Position numbers and translations under genes: made by a program. The notes under the pieces were generated by a model. The model did no database searches. It was not told the DNA's origin and saw nothing but the letters and a program-made list of their open reading frames with translations. A DNA stretch of 64,000 nt, from assembly GCF_045679555.1 (NCBI RefSeq), contig NC_092096.1, forward strand, positions 31,577,624-31,641,623. The letters run 5' to 3'. This document shows, in pieces, positions 1 to 14,164 of this stretch (positions within the stretch are counted from its first letter, which is position 1; each line of letters begins with the position of its first letter). The DNA comes from Salvelinus alpinus. Taxonomy: Eukaryota > Chordata > Actinopteri > Salmoniformes > Salmonidae.

Positions 1-84
1 TATCTTGAGTTCATATGCATGACACATTGCAAAATTTTATGCATATTATGCATTAAACTGACAAAATGGTATAATAACTGCAAA

Positions 85-540
85 AATCACTGAAGCTGGA
101 GACTCATATCTCCCTCACTAACTTTAAGCACCAGCTGTCAGAGCAGCTCACAGATCACTGCACCTGTACATAGCCCATCTGTAAATAGCCCATCCAACTA
201 CCTCATCCCCAGACTGTTATTTATTTTGCTCCTTTGCACCCCAGTATCTCTACTTCCACACTCATCTTCTGCATATCTATCACTCCAGTGTTTAATTGCT
301 ATACTGTAATTATTTCGCCACTATGGCCTATTTATTACCTTACCTCCCTTATCCTACCTCATTTGCACACACTGTATATAGACTTTTTCTACTGTATTAT
401 TGACTGTATGTTTGTTTATTCCATGTGTTGTTGTTTGTGTCGCACTGCTTTGCTTTATCTTGGCCAGGTCGCAGTTGTAAATGAGAACTTGTTCTCAACA
501 AGCCTACCTGGTTAAATAAAGGTGAAATTAAAAATAAATT
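85..540 (+). repeat. LINE 3' tail fragment
   Basis: The stretch ends in a motif of the form CCTGGTTAAATAAAGGTGAAA followed by A-rich sequence. A related ending closes the insertions at 55.4-55.8 kb and 63.5-63.9 kb. The short reading frame across it has no recognisable domain, so it is read as the 5'-truncated 3' untranslated end of a salmonid non-LTR retrotransposon. The family name is not certain. No coding part is left in the window. Confidence 0.6.
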
Positions 541-1726
541 AAACATTTGTATGGGGTATGGTGGCCATTGTCTCACCTTACCCCAAGGCAAACATTTTGA
601 CTATATTAGCCCACAGAGCTACAAGGATGTACTTTCATGCTAGGTTTAGGACCTCATATTGAAGCTTATAGAGACTTCAACTGATGTATAGAACAATCTT
701 CAAAGTATCTACTTTGGTTTAGATACAAGCATCATGAAACCTCTAACACAATACATTTGTTTGACGTTTTTTTTTTACATAACTTGCTTGCCACTTTTTC
801 CTTGTGGTTTCTTCCTTCACAGACTCCATGGAATGATGACTTCCTAACTATTTGGTCAAATTATTCATTTTGTGTATGGTTTCCTAGAAACAAGTGTGTC
901 TCAACTTACCTCTTTGGCACAACTTACCCCACTCTCCCCTACGTGCCTTTTCTCAAACATCTAGATGTTGACAAATGGCAGTTAAACATTACTCTGTTAA
1001 ATAACCATAACATCCTCTTTAAGTTTTTGGTCTCGGATGCAATTTCCAGAAATTAGAAAGCTAAAAAGCCCATCCGATTCACAGGCAGTGAACGACAGTG
1101 GTGACATTAACCACGCATACACACACATACACACTCTCTCTCTCTGCTTAAAAAGCAGTGTGTGAAAGCAGTGTGTGTGAGTCTCTGCCTCTTCCTGGAA
1201 CCTAATGCTGTGTCTAATGATGAGCATCAGGTCCCGTGTACAGGCCAGGGGACAATGCCTCCCACCCCAGTGGGCCAGAGGACAGCTGTCTGCAAGGCCC
1301 GCCACTATGCAGCCGATGCCTGCTAAAATAGCCAAATTAATGGAAGAGGCTCAAGTCCAAATGAGGGTTTAATACCAGGACAGATTTTACCGTTCTGAGC
1401 TGTCACACACAGCAGCAGACATCAATATTTACCGCTGCCATGGCACAACGGTAAGAGGTGGAGATGGAGTGGTGGCCATTTTGGTGGCCCTCCAGGGTAC
1501 CTTTATGCTGTGGTAAAGGCTGAGGAAATCCCCCCTTCAACGGCCCACCGCTATGCACCCCTGGGGCTGGTGCTTCTAAGAAAGAGGCTGGAGGCTGCCA
1601 AACATACTGTAAATAACTGACATTCAGAGATGTGTTAGTCCCTGGGATGTTGTGTAACATGTGATAGCCTATCAGCATGTACACAACTGACACTGAGAAG
1701 CTCAAACAATGTTTCTATGAGTAACC
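541..1726. other. No gene seen
   Basis: AT-rich single-copy-looking sequence with a short CA/CT-rich stretch near 1125-1145. Reading frames are short and show no recognisable domain or splice-framed exon. Confidence 0.5.
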
Positions 1727-2262
1727 GATGTGAAATGGCTAACTAGTTAGCGGTGGTGCGCGTTAATAGTGTTTCAATCGGTGACATCACTCGCTCTGAG
1801 GCCTTGAAGTAGTTGTTCCCCTTGCTCTGCAAGGGCCGTGGCTTTTGTGGAGCGATGGGTAACGATGCTTCGTGGGAGGCAGTTGTTGATGTGGGCAGAG
1901 GATCCCTGGTTCGAGCCCAGTTTGGGGCGAGGAGAGGGACGGAAGCTATACTGTTACATTGATGGTGTTGACCCGGATCACTGGTTGCTGCGGAAAAGGA
2001 GGAGGTCAAAAGGGGGGTGAGTGTGGCCGATGTGAAATGGCTAGCTAGTTAGCGGTGGTGCGCGCTAATAGTGTTTCAATCGGTGACGTCACTCGCTCTG
2101 AGACCTAGAAGTAGTTGTTCCCCTTGCTCTGCAAGGGCCGTGGCTTTTGTGGCGCGATGGGTAACGATGCTTCGTGAGTGACTGTGGTTGATGTGTGCAG
2201 AGGGTCCCTGGTTCGAGCCCAGGTTGGGGCGAGGAGAGGGACGGAAGCTGTACTGTTACATA
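1727..2262 (+). repeat. Two tandem copies of a SINE-like repeat
   Basis: Two copies start about 300 bp apart (near 1729 and 2029) with the shared start GATGTGAAATGGCTA and share about 230 bp up to CTGTTACAT. Each holds GGTTCGAGCCC, a close match to a Pol III B box, downstream of TGGCTTTTGTGG. The first copy continues into a further roughly 70 bp tail that the second lacks. It reads as a tRNA-related or composite salmonid dispersed repeat; the exact family is not named here. Confidence 0.6.
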
Positions 2263-4965
2263 TGGACAAGCAGGAAAAATGTTTAGATTATGTAGCAATA
2301 TGATTCCACTTAAAAAATGTGGATGCATACAGTAGCCTATAAGTAACTACTATTGACTACATTGTAACTACATTAACTACATTGACACACCTGTGCTTCA
2401 CACAGTGATGTCATTTTGAATATTGAATTGCTCCCTGTGTGTTTATGCTAAAGACTTACTCTTGTTGTGGCTGCAGCTCAATCCCTTCTTTCCACCGATA
2501 TAGAGTTTGAGCCTATTCTATAACATGGGTTTGTGAAAGCGGTCTTTATCTATGCATGAGAGAATTCAGACAAGAAACTCATCACAAAATCATGTGCAAA
2601 ACCCGAACCGTTTGAGTTACAAATGAATGTCACCACCATCGAAAAATAACACATCCACAAGCTTTACATCTGAACTCTCTGTCGCGGACATCCTCTTTTC
2701 GAAGAGATCTTCTCACAGAACCAATTGTCCAGACTGAACCATTGGAGCTACAAAATAATATGTCACCAATATAGAAAGGGGAGACTCACAAAGTTCTTAT
2801 ATTTCTCAAAAATAGGACAGACACTGTCTATTTTGCCAAGTACAAATGTGTTATTCAATGCGTTTCTATGGGCTATAGCAGTAAAGGCCAAATTCAATGT
2901 TTTATCAAATAGAGGTATATTTTGTTTATACCTACAGGGGTCCTTAAAACAATTCCATATATTAGCTTAGTAGGTATTGTGCTCTAAGGGCTTAGACCTA
3001 ACGGGGTTAAGGGCATTGGAGTAAAGTTTTAAGGTTAGGCATTATGGGTATATATATGGTTTGGATAGCTGTGTGCGTCAACTAAACAAGCCAACATGCC
3101 CACAGCTAGAGGAGGGTGGCCTGGTCATGTCGCTAATACATCAAATGTCATTATCCTCTTTTGTCTGACTAACCACAACCTAACCTTGGATGGCCTGCCC
3201 TTACGCAGTGGATCAAGTCATTATGATGAAACTGGGAAAGTTGATGCCTGTGACTTCTTTAAAGAGCAGGATGTAGGGTGAAGAGTGGGAACGACAGGGC
3301 CTATTCATGGACCCACAGACAGAGATATGAAAGGTAAGACCTGTGGCTCTAATCGTTATTTCCCTTGGCAGACAGGCAGGCAGGCAGACAGGCAGGCAGG
3401 CAGGCGCTGTATTCACTGCCCTCGCTGCGACGTCGCTTTTCTTCTTCATAAGCAAGCCCTGAAGAGTGCTTCCATGTCTCCATGGCAACCGTACTACTGT
3501 ATTCCTCACAAAACTCCAAAGCATCCCTCTCGCCCCCTCACCCCCCGCCCCCAGGGCTTGGCAGCCCTCTCTCCCTCTGCTCAGGGAAACTTCAATTGCC
3601 AGAAACACTTTTTCTACCTCGCCTCAACCTATTATGGTCAAATGAGAGTATAACATCGACCCGAAAACCCTGCTCCTTTGCTGTAAATCTGCGAGCCATT
3701 GTCTCATGCTCGGGGTGCTGTGACAAGATAAGGTCACGGGGTCGCGCCTCCAGGTGATGTGTTTCCATAAGGCTGTGGAGAGGGAATGCACATATATGGT
3801 ATTGTCTTCATTTAATGCCTGTTCCCTGGCTTTACTGGGTGACTGGCTACAGACTCTTCTCTCCCAGAGTCCTGCACTTCTGTTCTGACACAGTACAGTA
3901 GAGACTCAGCTAACTCTTTTAACAATGCAGGTTTTAGTTAACCAACTCCAACACTCTTTACGTATGAAAAATGCCATTCTTTAACCTGTTATGAAGCAGT
4001 GCTGAGGTGATTGTGCAGGCCCCCGGTACCCTACAAATACTGTGCTTGAAATACCATACCCAAAGCAGTAATCTGAGAGCGTTTAACTTGAGATCGCGGA
4101 GTGGCCTGGACAATGTAAGGAGAACTTGACAGTTGTGAACACAAAGGGATTGTGGGCTTTAGCGGGCCGCTGAGCGAAGCAGGAAATCGAGGACGATTCT
4201 GTGGCCCTAACGTGTTTCCTATGCAGACCGCGAGGGGGGCCCCAGCAACCCTCAACATGACCACACAGGTCTATCTGTCCTGCTTGATGTCCAGCCTGGG
4301 TCCTCCCCTCGCACAGCATTTCCTCTGTCTGACACTGGGGTGTAGACATTGGCACGCTTACATGGTGGAGGAACATCCCTCCGAGTTATCTGTAGGCTGA
4401 TTACTCTATGGGTTTGTCACGCATGAACCATGGCTGCAGCCCTGATGGAAAGAGCACAGTGAGCCGCAGTGAGCGGGGTTCTGAATCAGACCTACCTGCT
4501 TAAGACATCTCACATACCACATACAGTGTTGACTGTGAAACTGAGTCCATCACATAATAACCCAGAAGTCAAACACATACTGTACGTCCTCATTCCCTTT
4601 AACTGTCACTCTAAAACACAGAGGGCCTCTTTTCAATCCTCTCATCCAACTCCAACACACTGCATGAGAATAGCAGGCCCCTGGATTTAAAAGTGGACCG
4701 TATCCCAACTCAGAGGAGAAAAAAAACGCCATTTCAAAATGTCTGCATATGTGCCCCCTTGGCCTGTGTGCCTGAATGGGAGGGTGGTGGTGGTGCTATG
4801 ATTAGACTGGAAACTGGTGAGGGCATTGGCTGGCATGCCTGGCACAGCTATGCCAACCCTACAGGAAATGTACCCATCGAAATGTGTTGAAAATGTATTT
4901 ATTGTAAGCAAACACAAACAAATATGGTTTGAAATGCATTTTTAGTTTGTATGTTTTTCACCACA
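2263..4965. other. No gene seen; CAGG/CAGA simple repeat at about 3368-3405
   Basis: No convincing exon. A tetranucleotide run of CAGG and CAGA units lies near 3368-3405. Several 200-400 bp reading frames on both strands lack domain similarity and have low-complexity translations. Confidence 0.5.
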
Positions 4966-4967
4966 TA

Positions 4968-6574
<1,607 letters not shown>

Positions 6575-6576
6575 TA

Positions 6577-7157
6577 TATTACAAATATATTAACAAATAT
6601 AATTTATTCATCTTGTGTAAAATTTTCAGTAGGGTAGCCAAAGCCAGGTTGAAGAGGACCCGAAGTGGAGGTCAGTCTAGGAGAAGTGAGGGGAACATCA
6701 GAGACCATCATTACCATCACTACACATCCACACTGCACTGGGTCATTGGAGCGGAGAAGTGGGACTTCTCCCTGACAATAAAAGAAGCCAGGTGCCTGTT
6801 CACCCGCGCCCGGCATTGTAAACACCACTCTCCCTGCTGTAAATGTCAGGCATAGATAGGCGCTGCACGGTGCTCGCATGACTCATGCCACTGTATACAG
6901 ATTCCCAAGATGCTATTTATCTTCAGCCCTCCCCTGCCCCGGGTATGGCCTGACCGCTTCCCTCCTTTAAGGGTAAGAGTATGACAAGACGCAGACTCTA
7001 CTTTCCTCTCTTCTCTCTGGTTCCAGACAGACAGAGTTGTCATTCATATAGGCTGTTCCACTGCTCTGTGTATTGTAACCTTCCATTCTGCCTTGTCATG
7101 TGCTCTGTTCTAATGCATACAACAGCGTGGTAAACAAAGTGCCCAGGCCCAAAGTCA
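6577..7157. other. No gene seen
   Basis: Mixed-composition sequence between two repeats. No domain or splice-framed exon recognised. Confidence 0.5.
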
Positions 7158-7832
7158 CTGCGTTTACACGGGCAGCCCATTTCTTTTTTTATTATTATTA
7201 TTATTATTTTTATCCCATTTTCTCCCCAAATTTTTTTTTTTCGTGGTATCCAATCGCTAGTAATTACTATCTTGTCTCATCGCTACAACTCCCGTACGGG
7301 CTCGGGAGAGACGAAGGTCGAAAGCCATGCGTCCTCCGAAGCACAACCCAACCAAGCCGCACTGCTTCTTTAACACAGCGCGCCTCCAACCCGGAAGCCA
7401 GCCGCACCAATGTGTCGGAGGAAACACCGTGTACCCGCCCCCCTTGGTTAGCGCGCACTGCGCCCGGCCCGCCACAGGAGTCGCTGGAGCGCGATGAGAC
7501 AAGGATATCCCTACCGGCCAAACCCTCCCTAACCCGGACGACGCTATGCCAATTGTGCGTCGCCCCACGGACCTCCCGGTCGCGGCCGGCTGCGACAGAG
7601 CCTGGGCGCAAACCCAGAGACTCTGGTGGCGCAGCTAGCACTGCGATGCAGTGCCCTAGACCACTGCGCCACCCGGGAGGCCCTGGGCAGCCCATTTCTG
7701 ATATCTTTTTCCACTAATTGGTCATTTGACCAATCATATCAGATATTTTTTTCAGAGCTGATGTGATTAGTCAACAGATCAATTATTGGGGTTTGTTTTT
7801 ATTTATTGGGCTGCCTGTGTAAACGCAGGCTG
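7158..7832. mobile_element. hAT-type MITE, split by a SINE
   Basis: Terminal inverted repeats are visible: CTGCGTTTACACGGGCAGCC on the left and GGCTGCCTGTGTAAACGCAG on the right. Inside are further complementary arms around ATTGGTCATTTGACCAAT. Without the nested SINE the element is about 175 bp, non-coding and strongly palindromic, as expected of a MITE. Assignment to the hAT superfamily is from memory of similar salmonid repeats. No clear 8 bp target duplication was found. Confidence 0.7.
7185..7684 (-). mobile_element. tRNA-derived SINE inside the MITE
   Basis: On the minus strand the element starts GGCCTCCCGGGTGGCGCAGT. It has an A box (TGGCGCAGTGG) and a B box-like GGGTTTGCGCCC, then a GC-rich body, and ends in an A/T-rich (AAT)n tail at 7185-7210. 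A perfect 15 bp target-site duplication, GGGCAGCCCATTTCT, lies at 7170-7184 and 7685-7699. This proves insertion into the already resident MITE. Confidence 0.88.
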
Positions 7833-8565
7833 TGAGTCTTCACACAATAAATGCTTCTGGTGTCAGTAGCAGAGAACACAGATGAACAAATCCTATAAAA
7901 CCACTCTGACTGTTTATTTCCATTGACATGCTGCTCTGTCAACTACAATGCCACGATAAATCATGGGAAAGCAAACAACCACAGACTCAACCAATACACT
8001 GCAGGTCGGACGGTCGGATGCTTGATGTCAAAGAGGCTCCCCACTTCCTCTATCCCATGTGAACAGCTGGCCCATTCCCATCAGACCCCAGGCCCAAAGA
8101 TCCTCGGCACCACTGAGTCATGTGGCTCTCTGTGGTCAGCACTGATGTCATGACGTGGCCCTTTCTGGGTATAGACTAGACTATAGCTTCCCACTCTCTC
8201 CTACACCCAGGTTCTGTTATCTCAGGTCGTAAATTCCTGGCAGAGACTCTCTCCCCCTGGCCATGCAGAAAGAGAGACACAGAGAGAACAAAGGATTTCA
8301 CGTGACAAACTCCTAAATACCCAAAATGGGAATTTGAAACAAAATGTCCACTTGTGAGAAGGTGGGAATGGTCCGTGGACACTTAAGGGATGGGTATGAC
8401 GAGTGTGTTTCATTTGGTGACCTCAGAGAGGACAGGAAACACATAACTATATCTCTGAATGTGTACATTTCTCAATTATGAGGTTTGCATATAATTCTTG
8501 TATAACATTAATGAGTAAAGATGAAACTATTTGTGAAATGATGTAAGGTTTCCCTTTAAAGTTTA
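7833..8565. other. No gene seen
   Basis: No exon, RNA gene or clear repeat recognised. Confidence 0.45.
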
Positions 8566-8569
8566 ACTA

Positions 8570-9650
8570 AGTCATTGGCCTGCCCCCGTGAGCACAGACA
8601 TAATCTGGCATCATAGAACCACCTTTTCTATTGTTTCGAATAAAAAACCCTCCTGAGGAAATCCTCGTCAGACCACGCGTACCTTGGTGGAGACTGAGGG
8701 GGCACAGGTTTGAGTTTAGACTAAGCAAACCCACAGTGTGAGCTGGGATTACGAATAGTTATTGAATTCCTAACCATACCACGTGGAGCATTGGCTACAC
8801 AGCTGGAAATGGTTCAACTCTGAGACTATCGATCCCTAAAGAATAAGAACAAATCTTAGATACTAATTACTAGTCTGCAGCTAGAAATTATGTAAACCTG
8901 GGATTGTGAATACCAACCACCACCAAAACATCTATTCTATGAGAACATTTCTGAATGGTACTCTGAAGTATACATTCTAACCACGAAAGACTTTGATCTT
9001 CAGGGAAGCAGAGAGAGAGACTCGGGTGAACTTTCCAACAGACGGACTGACAAGTCCAACTGAGATCCCGACGACACACTGGGCGTAAATATCTATTAAT
9101 TGCAATTATTCCTGAATGAGTGAGCGTTCATGTGCAAAGGATTAGAATTTCAATTAATATAATTATCAACTGTGTAGTGACTCTTTTATAATTCCCGCCT
9201 GTTCTCAGTCCACACCCACTTCCCTTTGTCCACCAAGCAGTCATATCGGCTTAGCCCACTAGGGAACCTCCACTATAATTTCCTTGTAACCATATCTACT
9301 GTTTGCTTGTTCTTGCATTTCTTCGATTATTTAGTTAATTGGTAAATAAATGATTAAGCCAATTGGTGTATGGATGAGTCATAGTAAAGGCTGGGTTCGT
9401 GTAGATAACCAACAATTTACGATGTTTGGAATGAGACTGACGTGAGGTAAATAATTCATTAATAAGAAGACTAATTGATCAGATATTAAAATATCTGAAG
9501 AGTTATATTTGGAAAATTATAACTTTGTAATCTGAAGATTTTCCTTGGTGCCCCGACTTCCTAGTTATTTGCATTTACATGATTAGTTTAATCACGTAAT
9601 AATAATTACAGAGAATTGATTTGATAAAATAACAGTCTTCACTTTTAATG
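8570..9650. mobile_element. Probable LTR (solo) of a retroelement fossil
   Basis: A roughly 1 kb non-coding stretch resembles a dispersed salmonid LTR, with an AATAAA signal near 9345 and the phrase GGTGCCCCGACTTCCTAGTT near 9550. No internal coding region adjoins it, so a solo LTR is the likeliest reading. Bounds are approximate and the family is unknown. Confidence 0.35.
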
Positions 9651-10509
9651 ATGCCAAAGACACGCCACTGACCTTCAGGCCAAATTCACCTGCTTGCAAC
9701 AGCTGCTTGGGAACACATCACTTTGTGTAACTGCACTGAGTTTGCGATTTAGAGGTGTTTTTCTCTCATTATAAAAGTACGATTTTAGATGCTAATTGGT
9801 TGATCATTTTCATCTTTGTCAATTGTCAGTCTGAACGTTGACGTCGCTGCTTAATTGTGTTTTTACCTTTATATTCCACCTGAGGATGCTGTTGAGCAGA
9901 GCTTTAGAGCAGTGGATGAGGTGAATCATTTTATCGTTTGAGACTTGACGTTATCAGTGCATTTGAAAAATAGACACTGATACGACCATGGTTCAAAAAG
10001 ATTTACACTGTTCTAACCCAAGCAAGTTGTCTTTCTCTTTGTTTATTTTGACTTGTGCGTCAACGTTTAGTGTGCCTCATCTGTATTGCTCAGATTTGAC
10101 AGGATGCCCTGTATCAGATCAACAAGGTATGTGCGTCAACATCCCAAATAAATAGATGTTGTGGCTGTTTTTCATTACACATTAACATCTCTGTTCAATG
10201 ACTAAGAGTCATTTCCTTATGCAACATTACTCCTTCAGATTTTCTTTCTGGGCTTTTCTCACTGGTACTACGCAGCAGTGTGTGTTTATACGTATGTGTG
10301 GGTGGGGGGCTACCTAGTTGGTAAAGGGCTACTTCCTAATTCTATGAAAATAGAGTATTTAAAAAGTGTTTAAGACATAATCTAGTGGCCAGGCAAAGGG
10401 AGATGTATAATAATGTTTCTCAACGAAGCATTGATGCAGGACATTGGATAATAAGGACTCCCTTCACACGCCTCTGTCTGGGACGCACGACTGCCTTTCA
10501 TCAACTCAC
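9651..10509. other. No gene seen
   Basis: AT-rich sequence with no exon or repeat recognised. Confidence 0.45.
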
Positions 10510-10617
10510 TTTTGGAAGCAGCTAATTTCCCCTGGTGTCTGTGGAGTTCTGACCTGATTTCTCCCACAATGAATTGGACTGCTCTCTTTGCACTGTCATC
10601 AAATGGGTTACGGGGAA
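10510..10617 (-). CDS. Possible isolated coding exon, product unrecognised
   Basis: On the minus strand a T-rich tract ending TTAG precedes 108 bp of open frame, followed by a good donor (AAAA|GTGAGT). The translation runs from about PRNPFDDSAKRAVQFIVGE to HRHQGKLAASK and has an amphipathic, helix-like pattern. I do not recognise the family. It may be a stray exon of a host gene lost to repeats, or chance. Neighbouring exons were not found. Confidence 0.22.
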
Positions 10618-10987
10618 CTAAGGACAGACACACTGAAAAAATAAACATTACAGTAGGCTAATACAATGTCTGCACAATGTTGAAACTTGACGCGTACGTA
10701 TAGAAGACCGCAGCAGTACATTCCAGTCATAGACACACTTTCTGTCTGTGATGACCACTCTTCCATAATCCAAATCGCAAACTCAATTGCCACAAACCTT
10801 GCATTGCAACTGGAGCAATACAAATAAATGAAGCTCAACATGCACATGGACAAATCAGCAATTGCCTGAAAATAATTATTTTTTTCAAATTGGAAAATGT
10901 AATGCATCCCATAGAATAGAAAAGTTTAGAGGGCATTTTGTGAGAAACAGAAAGGCAAATGAGATTAAGCCTAAAAGCAGCAACGTA

Positions 10988-11722
10988 CACTACTGTTCAA
11001 AAGTTTGGGGTCACTTAGAAATGTCCTTGTTTTTGAAAGAAAAGCTATTTTTTTTGCCCATTCAAATAACATAAAATTGATCAGAAATACAGTGTAGACA
11101 TTGTTATTAAGGTTGTAAATGACAAGTGGGAAACGGCTGATTTTTTATGGAATATCAACATAGGCCCATTATTAGCAACCATCACTCCTGTGTTCCAAAG
11201 GCACGTTGTGTTAGCTAATCCAAGTTGATCATTTTAAAAGGCTAATTGATCATTAGAAAACTCTTTTGCAATTATGCTAGCACAGCTGAAAACTGTGATT
11301 CTGATTAAAGAAGCATAAAACTGGCCTTCTTTAGACTAGTTGAGTATCTGGAGCATCAGCATTTGTGGGTTCGATTACAGGCTCAAAATGGCCAGAAACA
11401 AAGACCTTTCTTCTGAAACTCGTCAGTCTATTCTTGTTCTGAGAAACGAAGGCTATTCCATGCATGAAATTGCCAAGAAACTGAAGATCTCATACAACTC
11501 TGTGTACTACTCCCTTCACAGAACAGCGCAAACTGGCTCTAACCAGAATAGAATGAGGAGTGGGAGGCCCCGGTGAACAACTGAACAAGAGGACAAGTAC
11601 ATAGTTTGAGAAACAGATGCCTCAAGTCCTCAACTGGCAGCTTTATTAAATAGTACCCGCAAAACACCAGTCTCAACGTCAACAGTGAAGAGGCGACTCC
11701 GGGATGCTGGCCTTCTAGGCAG
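10988..11722 (+). mobile_element. 3'-truncated Tc1-like element (DD38E type)
   Basis: The start CACTACTGTTCAAAAGTTTG after TA matches the left end of the complete copy at 24629-26238. Similarity continues to about 11722 and then stops. The transposase begins at 11388 (MARNKDLSSETRQSILVLRN) and carries the helix-turn-helix region, with a stop at 11574-11576 where the sister copy has TGC. The catalytic half is missing. Confidence 0.85.
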
Positions 11723-11810
11723 AAGGCCTAGATATCAAGACAGTCCACCTGTTGGTTCTGGCATGAGCAACCGATCGTGTCTGTATTGTAGCTCAAAGAC
11801 TTGCATAACT

Positions 11811-12063
11811 TTTAAAGGGATAGTTTTGGATTGTTGCATTTAAGCCCTTTTGTCTACTTACCCAGAGTCAGGGGAACTCATGGATACAATTTTTACATCT
11901 GTGTGCAGTTTGAAGGAAGTTAAAAGTCCATTAGTTTCTGGAGCCATTGCTAACTAGCGTTAGCGCAATTACTGAAAGTCTACAGGGAGCAGGTAGCGCG
12001 CTACCTTCAACTTTTAACTTTTAAAGGGTTTAGTAGCCAAAATCTTGAATTATCCCTTTAAAC
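11811..12063. mobile_element. MITE with TTTAAAGGGATA ends
   Basis: The left end TTTAAAGGGATAGTTTTGGA is mirrored on the right by ATTATCCCTTTAAA, about 250 bp away. It is non-coding and compact, as expected of a MITE. The superfamily is not assigned. Confidence 0.65.
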
Positions 12064-12810
12064 CACGTTAGTAAAAATGATGTCTCAATAGTATGTGTCA
12101 TCTACACTAGAATCTTTAACTTTGCATATTTCCCAGATGGGACACAGTAATCCATGTCATACTCATCATCCAATGTCCTTGTCCCGGCCTCCACCCACTC
12201 CTCACAGATGTTTCTGTAGTCCTCTGGAAAGTCTGTACCAAATGCCATGGTTCAAAGAACGATCCTCAAAACAGGATGCATTGTTTCCTTAATGACTTGA
12301 AAAAAACAGCCTTTTACTTTGGGATCCACAACTGCATGTTTTGGCTTTTTCTGGTCTGTAAGGTCTGCATTTTTAGATAGGTACGGTATAGCTATTTTCA
12401 TGGTAACAACTCCACAATAAAGCATTTTGATCTAAGCTCTGATTTATTTTAGCTAGGATTGCTTTGCTCTGATTTGTTTTCGAGTAAGTTCAAACCTCTG
12501 GTGATTTAAATTTTTTTTTTTTAATTAAGTCATGCTTGCTCAAAATACTCTAGAATTTTTTTTCTATAGACGTTTTGATTGAGTTAAAAACGTATTTAAA
12601 ATCTTACATTCATTATAGTCATCAAATGTTATGGTAACTAAACTCCCCAAAATAACAAAAGGGATCATCAATGTTGAATATTTTGAAGGGTTCTGCCACA
12701 ATGTATTTGTTGATGAGTGTATGTCCTTTCCATCAACTGTGAAGCCATCTGTAAAAAGAGCTACATGAGAAACAGCAATCAAGAATTTAATCAGTTAAAC
12801 ATCTTCAATA

Positions 12811-14130
12811 CCTTCCAAAAGTATTCATACCCCTTGGATTTCTTCACATTTTATTGTTACAAAGGTACAAAAAATATATATTTAATTGTCATTTTTTTGT
12901 CAACAATCTACTCAAAATACTCTGTAATGCCACATTCTAAACATTAAAGATCAATACAAGTTATATAACTAAAATACAGTCGCTGCATATGTATGAAGCC
13001 CCTTTGTTCAGGCAAGCCTAAATTAGTTCAGAAGTAAAATTTGGCTTAACAAATCACATAAATTAAATGGAATCACTGTGTGAAAAAATAAAAATGGACA
13101 TGTTTTTTTTTAATGTCTGTCCCCCATGCATACAATATCTAGGTCCCTCAGTCAAGCGTTGGATTTCAAGCACAAATTAAACTTCAAAGACTAGGGAGCT
13201 TTTTGAAAGCCTCATAGAAGGGCAGTGATTGGTAGATGGGTAACAATATCAAATCAGACATTGAGTATCTCTTTAAGCATGGTCAGGTTCATAATTATGC
13301 TGTTGATTATGTATTAAACCACCCAGAAACATCAAAGGTACAGTCATCCTTCTGAACTGAGCTGCAGGACAGAAAGGAAAGTGCTCAGGGATGTTCCCAT
13401 GATGCCATTGGTGATTATAATACAGAGTTTAATGGCTGTGATGGGAGAAACTGAGGATGGATTAACAACATTGTAGTGACTACAATAATGACCCAGATGA
13501 GTGAAAAGAAGAATAAAATACAGAGTAAAAACATTCCAAAACATGCCTATTTTATGCAACATGGCACTAAAGTAATACTGCAAAAGAAAAACATGGCAAA
13601 GGAATACATTTTTTGGTCTAAATGCAAAGCTGAGTAACTGCCTCCTTATTTTCAAACATGGTGATGATATCTACACTGGATTTGCTTACCAAAAAGACAG
13701 TAAATGTTCCTTAGTGGCCAAGTCCCAGTTTTGATTTAAATCTGCTTGAAAATCTATGGCAAGTCTTGAAAATAGTTATCAACCCAACCATCTTGAAAGA
13801 GCTTGAAGAATTATGAAAAGAATAATGGGCTAATTATTTGACAATCCAGGTGCTCTTATAGACTTACCCAAGAAGACCTTTGGCAGCTGTAATCGCTGCC
13901 AACGGTGATTCTGACATGTGTTGACTCAGGGAGCTGAATACTTATGCAACAACTATATTTTAGTTATTTAATTTCTTTAATATTTAATATTTTTATTAAA
14001 ATGCTCTTCCACGTTGACATTACAGTGTTTTGTGTAGATTGTTGACAATTGCAATTAAATCCATTTTAATCCCACTTTGTCACAGAATAAAATGTGACAA
14101 ATTCCAAGGAGTATGAATACTTTTTTTCAT
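12811..14130 (+). mobile_element. Strongly decayed Tc1-like element
   Basis: Inverted ends match over about 45 bp: GTATTCATACCCCTTGGATT on the left and the complement of a related string on the right. In the interior, a plus-strand frame retains only vestiges such as SFDLNLLENLW, a decayed form of the Tc1 [11 protein letters not shown] motif, among many stops. It is the oldest-looking Tc1 relative in the window. Confidence 0.65.
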
Positions 14131-14164
14131 CCAAACCACATGCATAAATTAATTTAGCTATCTA

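Noticed and set aside
3368-3405. CRISPR-like array
   Set aside because: A plain CAGG/CAGA tetranucleotide repeat in a vertebrate genome; no spacers or cas genes.
7100-7717. 205-codon plus-strand frame
   Set aside because: Lies on the SINE and MITE; the antisense frames there are also repeat-derived.
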